Shown one piece after another: positions 24,032-31,346 of a DNA stretch of 64,000 nucleotides. How positions within the stretch are numbered: position 1 is the first letter of the stretch; every line of letters begins with the position of its first letter. The stretch covers positions 51,121 through 115,120 of the forward strand of contig JAFXQO010000028.1 in the NCBI GenBank assembly GCA_017527065.1, given 5' to 3'. The notes beneath the pieces are model-generated. The model saw only the letters and a list, made by a program, of their open reading frames with translations. It did no database searches and was not told the origin of the DNA. This stretch comes from Clostridia bacterium (GTDB lineage Bacteria; Bacillota; Clostridia; Christensenellales; Aristaeellaceae). The translations under genes and the position numbers were made by a program.

Positions 24032-25612
24032 ATGACGTTCTCCATGAAAAAGAAACTGGCCGTGACAGCCGCGCTGGCCCTGGCGCTGTGCATGATCTCG
24101 GGCGGCGCGCTGGCCTGCACCAGCATCTACGCCGGCCCCGCCCTCACGGACGACGGCTCCGCCATCTTCGGCCGCAGCGAGGACTACGCCAACAGTCAGA
24201 ACAAGCTGATGTACGTGGCGCCCGCGGGCAAGCACGCGGCGGGCGAACTCTACAACGGCTGCTACGGCTTCACCTGGACCTTCACCCACGACAGCTACGG
24301 CTATACGGCCTTCAGCGACGACAACGGCGAGGGCGCGGGCGGCGTTTGCCCGGACTGCGACGGCGACCATCCGCACACTCCCTACGAGGCGGGCGGCGTC
24401 AACGACAAAGGCCTGGTCGTCAGCGCTACCGAAACCATCGGCTCCTCCGACGCGGCTTACGAAGCCGATCCCTATGAGGATCTGGGCATCGAGGAGGCCG
24501 AGATCGTGACCGTTCTGCTGAGCGAAGCGGCCTCCGCGAAGGAAGCGCTGGCCGTGCTCACCGGCATCTACGACACCGCCGGCGCGAACGCGGGCTCCGG
24601 CATCTTCATCGCCGACAACGCCGAGACCTGGTACATCGAGAACGTGACGGGCCACCAGTACATCGCCGTCAAGCTGTCAAGCGACATGGTCATGGTGCAG
24701 CCGAACATGTCCATCATCGGCGCGATCGACCTGGACGACACCGAGAACGTGATCGCCTCCGCGGGCCTCATCGAGACCGCGCAGGCCGGCGGCTTCTTCG
24801 TGGGCGACGCCGACGCGAACGTGATCAACTACGTGCTCTCATACAATGAGGAGACCGCGCCCAACGCCCGCATGGTCAACGCGCTGGCGTTCCTCGATCC
24901 CGCCTTCGCGGACGCCGCGGCCGAGGACATCGACCCCGCCGCGTCCTATCTCATCTCCAACGTCGGCGAGAACGGCGAAATCGTGCCCATGCACACCGGC
25001 ATCACCCCCGATAAAAAGCTGACCATCGAGGACGTGCAGGCCTTCTACCACATCGGCAATATCGGCTATGTGCGCAACCTGGAGACCCACGTCTTCCAGA
25101 CCTATCCCCAGGGCGGCGCGGCCGACACCGTCGAATGGATCTGCATGAACGACGCGGGCTTCAACGTGTTCGTGCCCTACTTCCCGATGTTCACCGCCGA
25201 CGTGGACGCCTCTTACAAGGTGAGCACCCCCGTGGCCCCCTTCGTGGAGGAGGAGCCGGAGAGCGGCCTCTACTACGCGACCACCGCTACCAGGCGCGTG
25301 GACGGCGAACGCGTGACGGTGGAGGGCTTCAAGGTGCTGCCTGAGAACTGGGCCGACTCCATGTACTGGACCTACGACGCGCTGAGCAACCTGATCATGT
25401 ACGGCGGCGTGAGCGAGGAACAGGCCGCCGCGGTCAGCGAGGCGCTGAGCGCCAAGCAGGCCGAGGTCAACGAAGCCTTCGCCGCCTTCAAGGCCGGATT
25501 CGACGCCAGCGCCGCGGACGCCGCCGACGTCGCCACCGCGTGGAGCATGGCCGTGGCGCAGGATGTGCACGCGCTGGGCGTGAGCCTGACGAACGGCCTG
25601 ATCGGGGAATAA
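24032..25612 (+). CDS. Secreted dipeptidase-like protein, peptidase family C69 (U34)
   Basis: A 526-residue Ntn-hydrolase-fold peptidase. The signal peptide runs to about residue 28 and ends ALA, directly followed by C29-TSIYAG, the expected N-terminal nucleophile cysteine of family C69. The same GGALAC could also be read as a lipobox, which would modify the cysteine and abolish catalysis. Downstream landmarks are IFGRSEDYANS, GGVNDKGLVVSATETIG and AETWYIENVTGHQYIAVKL. The C-terminal 100 residues are alanine-rich helix. ATG 24032 is chosen by spacing from GAAAGGA; ATG 24044 is an alternative. It is monocistronic behind two promoters and a strong terminator. Probable role: extracellular peptide trimming. 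Confidence 0.85.
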   Translation: MTFSMKKKLAVTAALALALCMISGGALACTSIYAGPALTDDGSAIFGRSEDYANSQNKLMYVAPAGKHAAGELYNGCYGFTWTFTHDSYGYTAFSDDNGEGAGGVCPDCDGDHPHTPYEAGGVNDKGLVVSATETIGSSDAAYEADPYEDLGIEEAEIVTVLLSEAASAKEALAVLTGIYDTAGANAGSGIFIADNAETWYIENVTGHQYIAVKLSSDMVMVQPNMSIIGAIDLDDTENVIASAGLIETAQAGGFFVGDADANVINYVLSYNEETAPNARMVNALAFLDPAFADAAAEDIDPAASYLISNVGENGEIVPMHTGITPDKKLTIEDVQAFYHIGNIGYVRNLETHVFQTYPQGGAADTVEWICMNDAGFNVFVPYFPMFTADVDASYKVSTPVAPFVEEEPESGLYYATTATRRVDGERVTVEGFKVLPENWADSMYWTYDALSNLIMYGGVSEEQAAAVSEALSAKQAEVNEAFAAFKAGFDASAADAADVATAWSMAVAQDVHALGVSLTNGLIGE

Positions 25613-25638
25613 ACGACAGCTAAACAAAACAAAAAAAC

Positions 25639-25674
25639 GGCCGGGCGGCGCGAAAAAACACGCGCCGCCCGGCC
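25639..25674. terminator. Terminator between C69 peptidase and Gfo/Idh/MocA genes
   Basis: A perfect 14-bp GC stem (25639-25652 with 25661-25674) with an A-rich 8-base loop. An A run just before it gives a strong T tract for reverse-strand transcripts. Confidence 0.85.
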
Positions 25675-25682
25675 CTTCTGCG

Positions 25683-26669
25683 TCATTCGCCGGGATAGAG
25701 GATGTTCGCCTCCCGCCGCAGCTTTTCCGTGATGCGGCTCACGGCCACGGACTCCTCCCAGGTCATCAGGGGCGATTCATGAAGCCCTTCCCGGATGCAG
25801 CGGGCCGCCTCCTCGAATTCGTGGTGGAACCCCTCGTTCTCCGGGCGGAAGGCGTAGGTCTCCCGCCGCCCGTCCCTTCCGAAAAGGGTGAAGGCGTCGG
25901 GGTGCCAGAAGTTCTCCATCGTGATACAGCCCTCCGCGCCGTACACCAGCAGGTGGGACGGCCCGCAGGCGTCCATGCCGCCCATGATCTGCGCCGTGGC
26001 GCCGCCGGGGAATTTCAGCTGCGCGGCCAGGCGCATGTCCACGCCGCTGGGCGCGTACTCGCAGGCCCCCTGGACGGATTCGACCTGCCAGCCCAGCAGC
26101 TGCGTCGCGGCCATGAGGGGATAAACGCCGATGTCCAGCAGCGCGCCGCCGCCCAGCGCCGGGTCGAAGGCGCGGCTGGCGGGGTCGTAGTTTGACGAGG
26201 CGGTGAACACGGCATAGACGTGGTTCACCTTTCCGATCGCGCCGCCCTTCACCAGCGAGACCATCTTTTTCATGGCGGGGAAACACCGCGTCCACATGGC
26301 CTCCATCAGGAACACGCCCTTATCCCGGGCGCAGTCGGCCATGGCGCGGGTCTCTTTTTCGTTGAGCGCCATGGGCTTTTCGCAGAGCACGTGCTTCCCC
26401 GCGGCCATCATCTGAAGCGCCAGCGGGCAGTGGAAGGGATGCGGCACGGCGATGTAGACCAAATCGACCGCCTCGCAGGCGGCGAGCTCCTCGTAGCTTC
26501 CGAAGGCGAGGGGCGCGCCGTATTCCGCCGCGGCCTGCCGCGCGCGTTCCAGCGAGCGCGAGGCCACGGCGGCGAGGGTGTAGCCCTGGCCGGCGTGGAA
26601 GTCCTTCATCACCCGCCGCACGATGCGGCCGGGCCCCAGCACGCCGACCCGGATGGGTTCGTTTGTCAT
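25683..26669 (-). CDS. Gfo/Idh/MocA family oxidoreductase
   Basis: A 328-residue NAD(P)-dependent dehydrogenase. The nucleotide loop GVLGPGRIVRRV is at the N-terminus, the catalytic lysine sits in VLCEKPMAL, and the MEAMWTRCFPAMKKM and GGGALLDIGVYPL stretches match the dihydrodiol-dehydrogenase-like subgroup, which oxidises cyclic polyols or sugars. Start at 26669 with GAGGAG about 12 bases upstream. It is divergent from the glycosidase operon and could supply a linked oxidation step, which is only inference. Confidence 0.85.
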   Translation of the reverse strand: MTNEPIRVGVLGPGRIVRRVMKDFHAGQGYTLAAVASRSLERARQAAAEYGAPLAFGSYEELAACEAVDLVYIAVPHPFHCPLALQMMAAGKHVLCEKPMALNEKETRAMADCARDKGVFLMEAMWTRCFPAMKKMVSLVKGGAIGKVNHVYAVFTASSNYDPASRAFDPALGGGALLDIGVYPLMAATQLLGWQVESVQGACEYAPSGVDMRLAAQLKFPGGATAQIMGGMDACGPSHLLVYGAEGCITMENFWHPDAFTLFGRDGRRETYAFRPENEGFHHEFEEAARCIREGLHESPLMTWEESVAVSRITEKLRREANILYPGE

Positions 26670-26740
26670 AGCAGCATATCTCCTCTCTTCTCTGCCGCGC
26701 GCCGCCGCGGCAATTTGTGATTGTGCGCGTTCCAAACTGA

Positions 26741-26749
26741 TGGTATAAT
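26741..26749 (+). promoter_or_regulatory. Extended -10 promoter of the SGNH-NamZ-glycosidase operon
   Basis: TGGTATAAT, an extended -10 with perfect TATAAT at 26744-26749. The -35 region (TTGTGC at 26721-26726) is weak, as is usual for extended -10 promoters. Confidence 0.6.
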
Positions 26750-26793
26750 GAACGCAAGATCAAACCAATTCATTCATCGGGAGGGAACGGATC

Positions 26794-27522
26794 ATGAAGA
26801 CGGGCATCGAGGCGTGGCGCGGCCGGCGCGTGGCCTTCATCGGCGATTCCATCACAGAGGGCGTGGGCAGCGACAGGGCGTACCATGAATACCTGGCCGA
26901 ATGGCTGGGCATCGAGGCGTACAACTACGGCGTGAACGGCGCGCAGACCGACTTCATGCTGGAGCTGGCGAAGCGGCTGGAGAAGGAGCATCCGGACGTG
27001 GACGCCGTGTTCGTGTTCGGCGGCACGAACGACTTCAACCACGGCCTGCCCATGGGCGAGTTCTTCACCGCCGCGCCCGGCGAGGTCAACCACAACGGCC
27101 GGACCGTGACGCGGCTTCACCGCGCGCCGGTCATGGACGAAGGCACCTTCTGCGGCCGGCTCAACCGGCTGCTGGGGGAGATCAAGCGCGGCTTCCCGAA
27201 GGCGCAGGTGATCGTCATGACGCCCATTCACCGGGGCTACGCCGTTTTCAGCGAGGAAAACGTGCAGCCGGACGAATACTGGGCCAACGAACAGGGCCTG
27301 TTCATCGGCGACTACGCCGAGGCCGTGCGCCGGGCGGCCCGCCTGTGGGCCGCGCCGGTGATCGACCTGTACAGCGACAGCGGCCTGCTGCCCGCCCTGG
27401 GGGAATACGCGCCCTTCTTCCACGACGCCGGAACCGACAACCTGCACCCCAACGCCCGGGGCCACGAGCGCATCGCCCGGGTGATCGCCGCGGCGCTGAA
27501 CGCGATCCCGGCCGCCGTCTGA
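26794..27522 (+). CDS. SGNH/GDSL-family hydrolase
   Basis: A 242-residue esterase with all four SGNH blocks: Ser in AFIGDSITEG (about residue 18), Gly in YGVNGA, Asn in FGGTNDF, and the Asp/His pair in DNLHPN. No signal peptide, so it is cytoplasmic. Such enzymes often remove acetyl groups from carbohydrates. It is the first gene of an operon with NamZ, a GH106-like enzyme and a GH2 enzyme; 25 bases separate it from NamZ. Deacetylation of an imported glycan or muropeptide is a fitting inference. Confidence 0.87.
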   Translation: MKTGIEAWRGRRVAFIGDSITEGVGSDRAYHEYLAEWLGIEAYNYGVNGAQTDFMLELAKRLEKEHPDVDAVFVFGGTNDFNHGLPMGEFFTAAPGEVNHNGRTVTRLHRAPVMDEGTFCGRLNRLLGEIKRGFPKAQVIVMTPIHRGYAVFSEENVQPDEYWANEQGLFIGDYAEAVRRAARLWAAPVIDLYSDSGLLPALGEYAPFFHDAGTDNLHPNARGHERIARVIAAALNAIPAAV

Positions 27523-27547
27523 CGGCGCGCCGAAAGGAGGACGCCCT

Positions 27548-28687
27548 ATGATTTCCCTTGGCATCGACCGGCTGGCTGAATACGACTTTCTCTTCGCCGG
27601 AAAGCGCATCGGGCTCATCACCAATTACTCGGGCGTGGATTCGCGCCTGATCGACGACATGACCGTGTTCCACGAGGCGGGCTATCATGTGGCGAAGCTG
27701 TTCACGCCGGAGCACGGCATGTACGGCGCGATGGACGGCGCGGGGGTGGGCGACTGCCGCCATCCGAAATACAAGACGCCCATGATCTCCCTCTACGGCG
27801 AGAAGCTGACCCCCTCCGCGGAGGACCTTAACGGGCTCGACCTCATGGTCTACGACATCCAGGACGTGGGCATGCGCTACTACACCTACATCTACACCAT
27901 GGCCAACTGCATGCGCGCCGCGGACAAAGCCGGCCTTTCCATGGTCGTGCTGGACCGGCCGAATCCGCTGGGCCGCGCCGTGGCCGGCAACCGCATGGAC
28001 CCGCGCTACGACTGCTTCGTGGGCGCGCACCGGCTGGCCACCCGCTACGGCCTGACGCCGGGCGAGCTGGGCTGCTATTTCAAGCGCTTCTTCGGCCTGA
28101 CGCTGGACTACCAGGCCGTGCCGATGAAGGGCTACCGCGCGGACATGACCTGGCCCGAGACCGGTCAGCTCTGGAACCTGCCCTCGCCCTCCATCCACAC
28201 CTTCAACTCCGCGCTGTGCTACGTGGGCGGGTGCTTCTTCGAGGCCACCAACATCAGCGAGGGGCGCGGCACGGCGGAGCCGTTCCAAATTTACGGCGCG
28301 CCTTTCGTGGATATGGACAAGCTGCTTTCCGCGCTGCGCGAGCGGATCAAGGACCCGAACCTCGCCATGCGGGAGCGGGCGTTCACGCCGTTCTGGTCCA
28401 AATACGCGGGCGAGACCTGCTTCGGCGTGGAGTTCATCCCCCTCTCGCCGAGGCTGGACTTCATGCCCGCGGCGCTCACGTTCATGAAGACGCTGCTCGA
28501 TATGTATCCGGACAAATTCGAGTTCCGTTCCTATGCGGACGTGTCCCGGCTGACCTCGCTCTCCGGCGACAACAGCGCGGACGAATACCTGCGGGGCAAG
28601 CTGACGCTGAGCGCGCTGCTCGAATCCTGGCGGGCGCAGGCGGCGGCGTTCGAGGCGGAGGTCGAGCCGCTGCGGCTGTATTCCTGA
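27548..28687 (+). CDS. namZ: DUF1343 protein, NamZ-type exo-beta-N-acetylmuramidase (GH171)
   Basis: A 379-residue DUF1343 protein. The family hallmarks are clear: TPEHGMYG, YDIQDVGMRYYTYIY, VLDRPNPLG, LPSPSIHTF and FFEATNISEGRGTAEPF. The B. subtilis founder NamZ cleaves terminal MurNAc from peptidoglycan chains and is exported. This copy has no signal peptide, so it should work inside the cell on imported fragments, or on another sugar. AAAGGAGG precedes the ATG. It is co-transcribed with an SGNH esterase and two large glycosidases. Confidence 0.87.
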   Translation: MISLGIDRLAEYDFLFAGKRIGLITNYSGVDSRLIDDMTVFHEAGYHVAKLFTPEHGMYGAMDGAGVGDCRHPKYKTPMISLYGEKLTPSAEDLNGLDLMVYDIQDVGMRYYTYIYTMANCMRAADKAGLSMVVLDRPNPLGRAVAGNRMDPRYDCFVGAHRLATRYGLTPGELGCYFKRFFGLTLDYQAVPMKGYRADMTWPETGQLWNLPSPSIHTFNSALCYVGGCFFEATNISEGRGTAEPFQIYGAPFVDMDKLLSALRERIKDPNLAMRERAFTPFWSKYAGETCFGVEFIPLSPRLDFMPAALTFMKTLLDMYPDKFEFRSYADVSRLTSLSGDNSADEYLRGKLTLSALLESWRAQAAAFEAEVEPLRLYS

Positions 28688-28757
28688 AAAAGCTTGACTT
28701 CGTGAAGATTATAGCAGAAAACGACGGCGCGCGCAACGGCGCGGGAGGAAGAAAAAA

Positions 28758-31313
28758 ATGGACAAAAGGCTCAATGACATTCTGAACGGACGCGAGGGCA
28801 ATCACCTTTTGCCCTTTCTGTGGATGCGCGAAGGGCATCACGACGAGCTGCCCGCGCTGATCCAGACGGTTTACGACAGCGGCGCGCGGGCGTTCTGCGT
28901 GGAATCCCGCCGGCACGAGTCCTTCTGCGAACAGCGCTGGTGGGACGACATGGACCTGGTGCTCGCCGAGGCGGAAAAGCGCGGCATGCGCGTGTGGATC
29001 CTGGACGACAAGAACTTCCCCACCGGCTACGCCAACGGCCTCGTCGCGAAGAAGTATCCCGAGCGGCGCAAGTGGCAGCTGGCGGAGGACCACATCGACC
29101 TGGTGGGCCCCGCGCCCCAAAACGCCGCGCTGCTGAGGGCGCAGGATGAGGAAAACATCCTGCTGGGCGTGTTCGCCTACCGCCGGAGGGAGACGGACGA
29201 GACGCTGGACGCCCGGCCCGTCGACCTGACCGACCGCGTGAAGGGCCGCTACGTCTACTGGGACGTGCCCGCGGGCGTGTGGCGCGTGATGGCGCTGTAC
29301 AAGACGCGCCGCGGCACCCAGCAGACCGAGTACATGCACCTCATCGACGAGGACTCGGTCCGCGTGCTCATCGAGGCGGTCTACGAGCCGCATTACGCCC
29401 ATTACGCCAAGTACTTCGGCAACACGCTGGCGGGCTTCTTCTCGGACGAGCCCAGCCTCGGCAACTGCCAGACCGTGCACGGCGCGGGCGACGTGGACAC
29501 CTACAACCAGCGGCTGGGCCAGCCCGGCCTGGCGCTGCCCTGGACCGACGAATTGCTCGAGCGCCTGAGCGAAGCCCTGGGCGGCGACGCGCGGGGCCGG
29601 CTGGCGGCGCTGTGGTATCCCCAGGGCGATGACACGGCCGATGTCCGCCTGGCCTACATGGACGTCCTCACCCGGCTGTGGCGCGCGCACTTCAGCTACC
29701 AGGTGGGCGACTGGTGCCGGGCCCACGGCGTGGAGTACATCGGCCACATCATCGAGGACAAAAACGCCCACGCGCGCATGCGCTACGGCGTGGGCCACTA
29801 CTTCCGGGCGCTGGACGGGCAGGACATGGCCGGCATCGACGTGGTGCTGCACCAGATCATGCCGGGCCTGGCCCACCACAACCACGCCATGATCGCCTCC
29901 ACCGGCGTCAGCGACGCGACATTCTTCCAGTACGCGCTGGCGCGGCTGGCGGCCTCCCACAGCCACATACAGCCCCGCATGAAGAACCGCACCATGTGCG
30001 AGATTTTCGGCGCCTACGGCTGGGCCGAGGGCGTTCCCATGATGAAACACCTGATGGACCACATGCTGGTGCGGGGCGTGAACCAGTTCGTGCCCCACGC
30101 CTTTTCGCCGGACTATCCCGACCGGGACTGCCCGCCCCACTTCAACGCGGGCGGCTGCAACCCGGAATTCAGCGCCTTCTCGAAGCTGATGCGTTACGCC
30201 AACAGGACGGCGCACCTTCTGGAGGGCGGCGTGGAGGTCGTGAGCGCGGCCATACTGTATCACGCGGAGGCCGAGTGGTCGGGCCGGGACTACATGCTCA
30301 TGCAGGAGCCCGCCAGGCGCCTCTACGACGCGCAGCTCAACTACGATTTCCTGCCCATCGACGCCGTCGTCGAAAAGGCCCGTGTGGAGGACGGCGCGCT
30401 GCGGGTCGAGGCCATGCGCTATCCCGCGCTGATCGTGCCCCACGCGGCGTATCTGCCCGCGGCGTTCCTGGAAAAGGCGGCGGCGCTGGCGGAGGCCGGC
30501 GCGCGGATCGCCTTCATCGGCGGCCGGCCCGAGGGCTGCGCCTGCGGCGAGGTGATCGCGCTGGAAGAGGCGGCGGACTTTGTGCGCGACGCCGGCGGCG
30601 CGGACGTGCGGCTCCGCAGTCCCTTCCCGCTGCTGCGCGTGGCCCACGTCAGGCGGGACGGGCGCGACGTTTTCATGCTCGTGAACGAGTCCATGGAGGA
30701 GGATTTCGAGGGCGACCTGCTGCTGCCGGTTTCGGGCTGCGGCGTGAAGCTGGACCTGCTTGGCGGCGGGTATTTCGCCGTGGAGGCGAAGGACGGCGCG
30801 CTGCCCATGCGGCTGGGCCGGGGCGAATCGGCGCTGCTGCTCTTCGGCGGCGACGAGTGGAAGGATTTCCCGGCGGAGCCCGTCTACGCCCGCGCGGAAG
30901 AGATCGTCGGGCCGTGGACGCTGACCCTGACCGCGGCCCACAATGCGCCCTGCGACGGCGGACCGAAGCGGCTGGCCAGGCTGTACAACGTGACCGGGCC
31001 GGAGGGCGACGACGGCTTCTCCGGCTGGATGCGCTACGAGGCGTCCTTCGGGGCGAAGCCCGGCGCGGCGGCGCTGGAGCTGGGCCAGGTGGGCGAGTGC
31101 GCCCACGTGTGGCTGAACGGCGTCGACCTGGGCGAGCGCATCGACGCGCCATACCGCTTCGACATTGCCCCGGCGGTGAAGGAAGGGACGAACGAGCTGG
31201 TCGTCGAGGTGACGAACAGCCTGGTGCATCAGCAGCCCGATCCCTTCTCCCTGTTCGTCCAGATCCCGCCCTCCGGCCTGCTGGGGCCGGTGAGGCTGCT
31301 CTACCGGGCCTGA
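28758..31313 (+). CDS. Large glycoside hydrolase, GH106 / alpha-L-rhamnosidase-like
   Basis: An 851-residue cytoplasmic hydrolase. The first 450 residues look like the GH106-type barrel: FLWMREGHHDELPALI, CVESRRHES, VWILDDKNFPTGYANG, and GFFSDEPSLGN with candidate catalytic acids. The last 150 residues form a galactose-binding-like beta-sandwich (CAHVWLNGVDLGERI, NELVVEVTNSL). GH106 members hydrolyse alpha-L-rhamnosides, but the family is broad and this assignment is by pattern only. GGAGG lies eight bases before the ATG; it follows NamZ by 70 bases and precedes GH2 by 33. Confidence 0.7.
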   Translation: MDKRLNDILNGREGNHLLPFLWMREGHHDELPALIQTVYDSGARAFCVESRRHESFCEQRWWDDMDLVLAEAEKRGMRVWILDDKNFPTGYANGLVAKKYPERRKWQLAEDHIDLVGPAPQNAALLRAQDEENILLGVFAYRRRETDETLDARPVDLTDRVKGRYVYWDVPAGVWRVMALYKTRRGTQQTEYMHLIDEDSVRVLIEAVYEPHYAHYAKYFGNTLAGFFSDEPSLGNCQTVHGAGDVDTYNQRLGQPGLALPWTDELLERLSEALGGDARGRLAALWYPQGDDTADVRLAYMDVLTRLWRAHFSYQVGDWCRAHGVEYIGHIIEDKNAHARMRYGVGHYFRALDGQDMAGIDVVLHQIMPGLAHHNHAMIASTGVSDATFFQYALARLAASHSHIQPRMKNRTMCEIFGAYGWAEGVPMMKHLMDHMLVRGVNQFVPHAFSPDYPDRDCPPHFNAGGCNPEFSAFSKLMRYANRTAHLLEGGVEVVSAAILYHAEAEWSGRDYMLMQEPARRLYDAQLNYDFLPIDAVVEKARVEDGALRVEAMRYPALIVPHAAYLPAAFLEKAAALAEAGARIAFIGGRPEGCACGEVIALEEAADFVRDAGGADVRLRSPFPLLRVAHVRRDGRDVFMLVNESMEEDFEGDLLLPVSGCGVKLDLLGGGYFAVEAKDGALPMRLGRGESALLLFGGDEWKDFPAEPVYARAEEIVGPWTLTLTAAHNAPCDGGPKRLARLYNVTGPEGDDGFSGWMRYEASFGAKPGAAALELGQVGECAHVWLNGVDLGERIDAPYRFDIAPAVKEGTNELVVEVTNSLVHQQPDPFSLFVQIPPSGLLGPVRLLYRA

Positions 31314-31346
31314 CGGGGACGCAGGCGGCGCAAGGAGGAAAAGACC

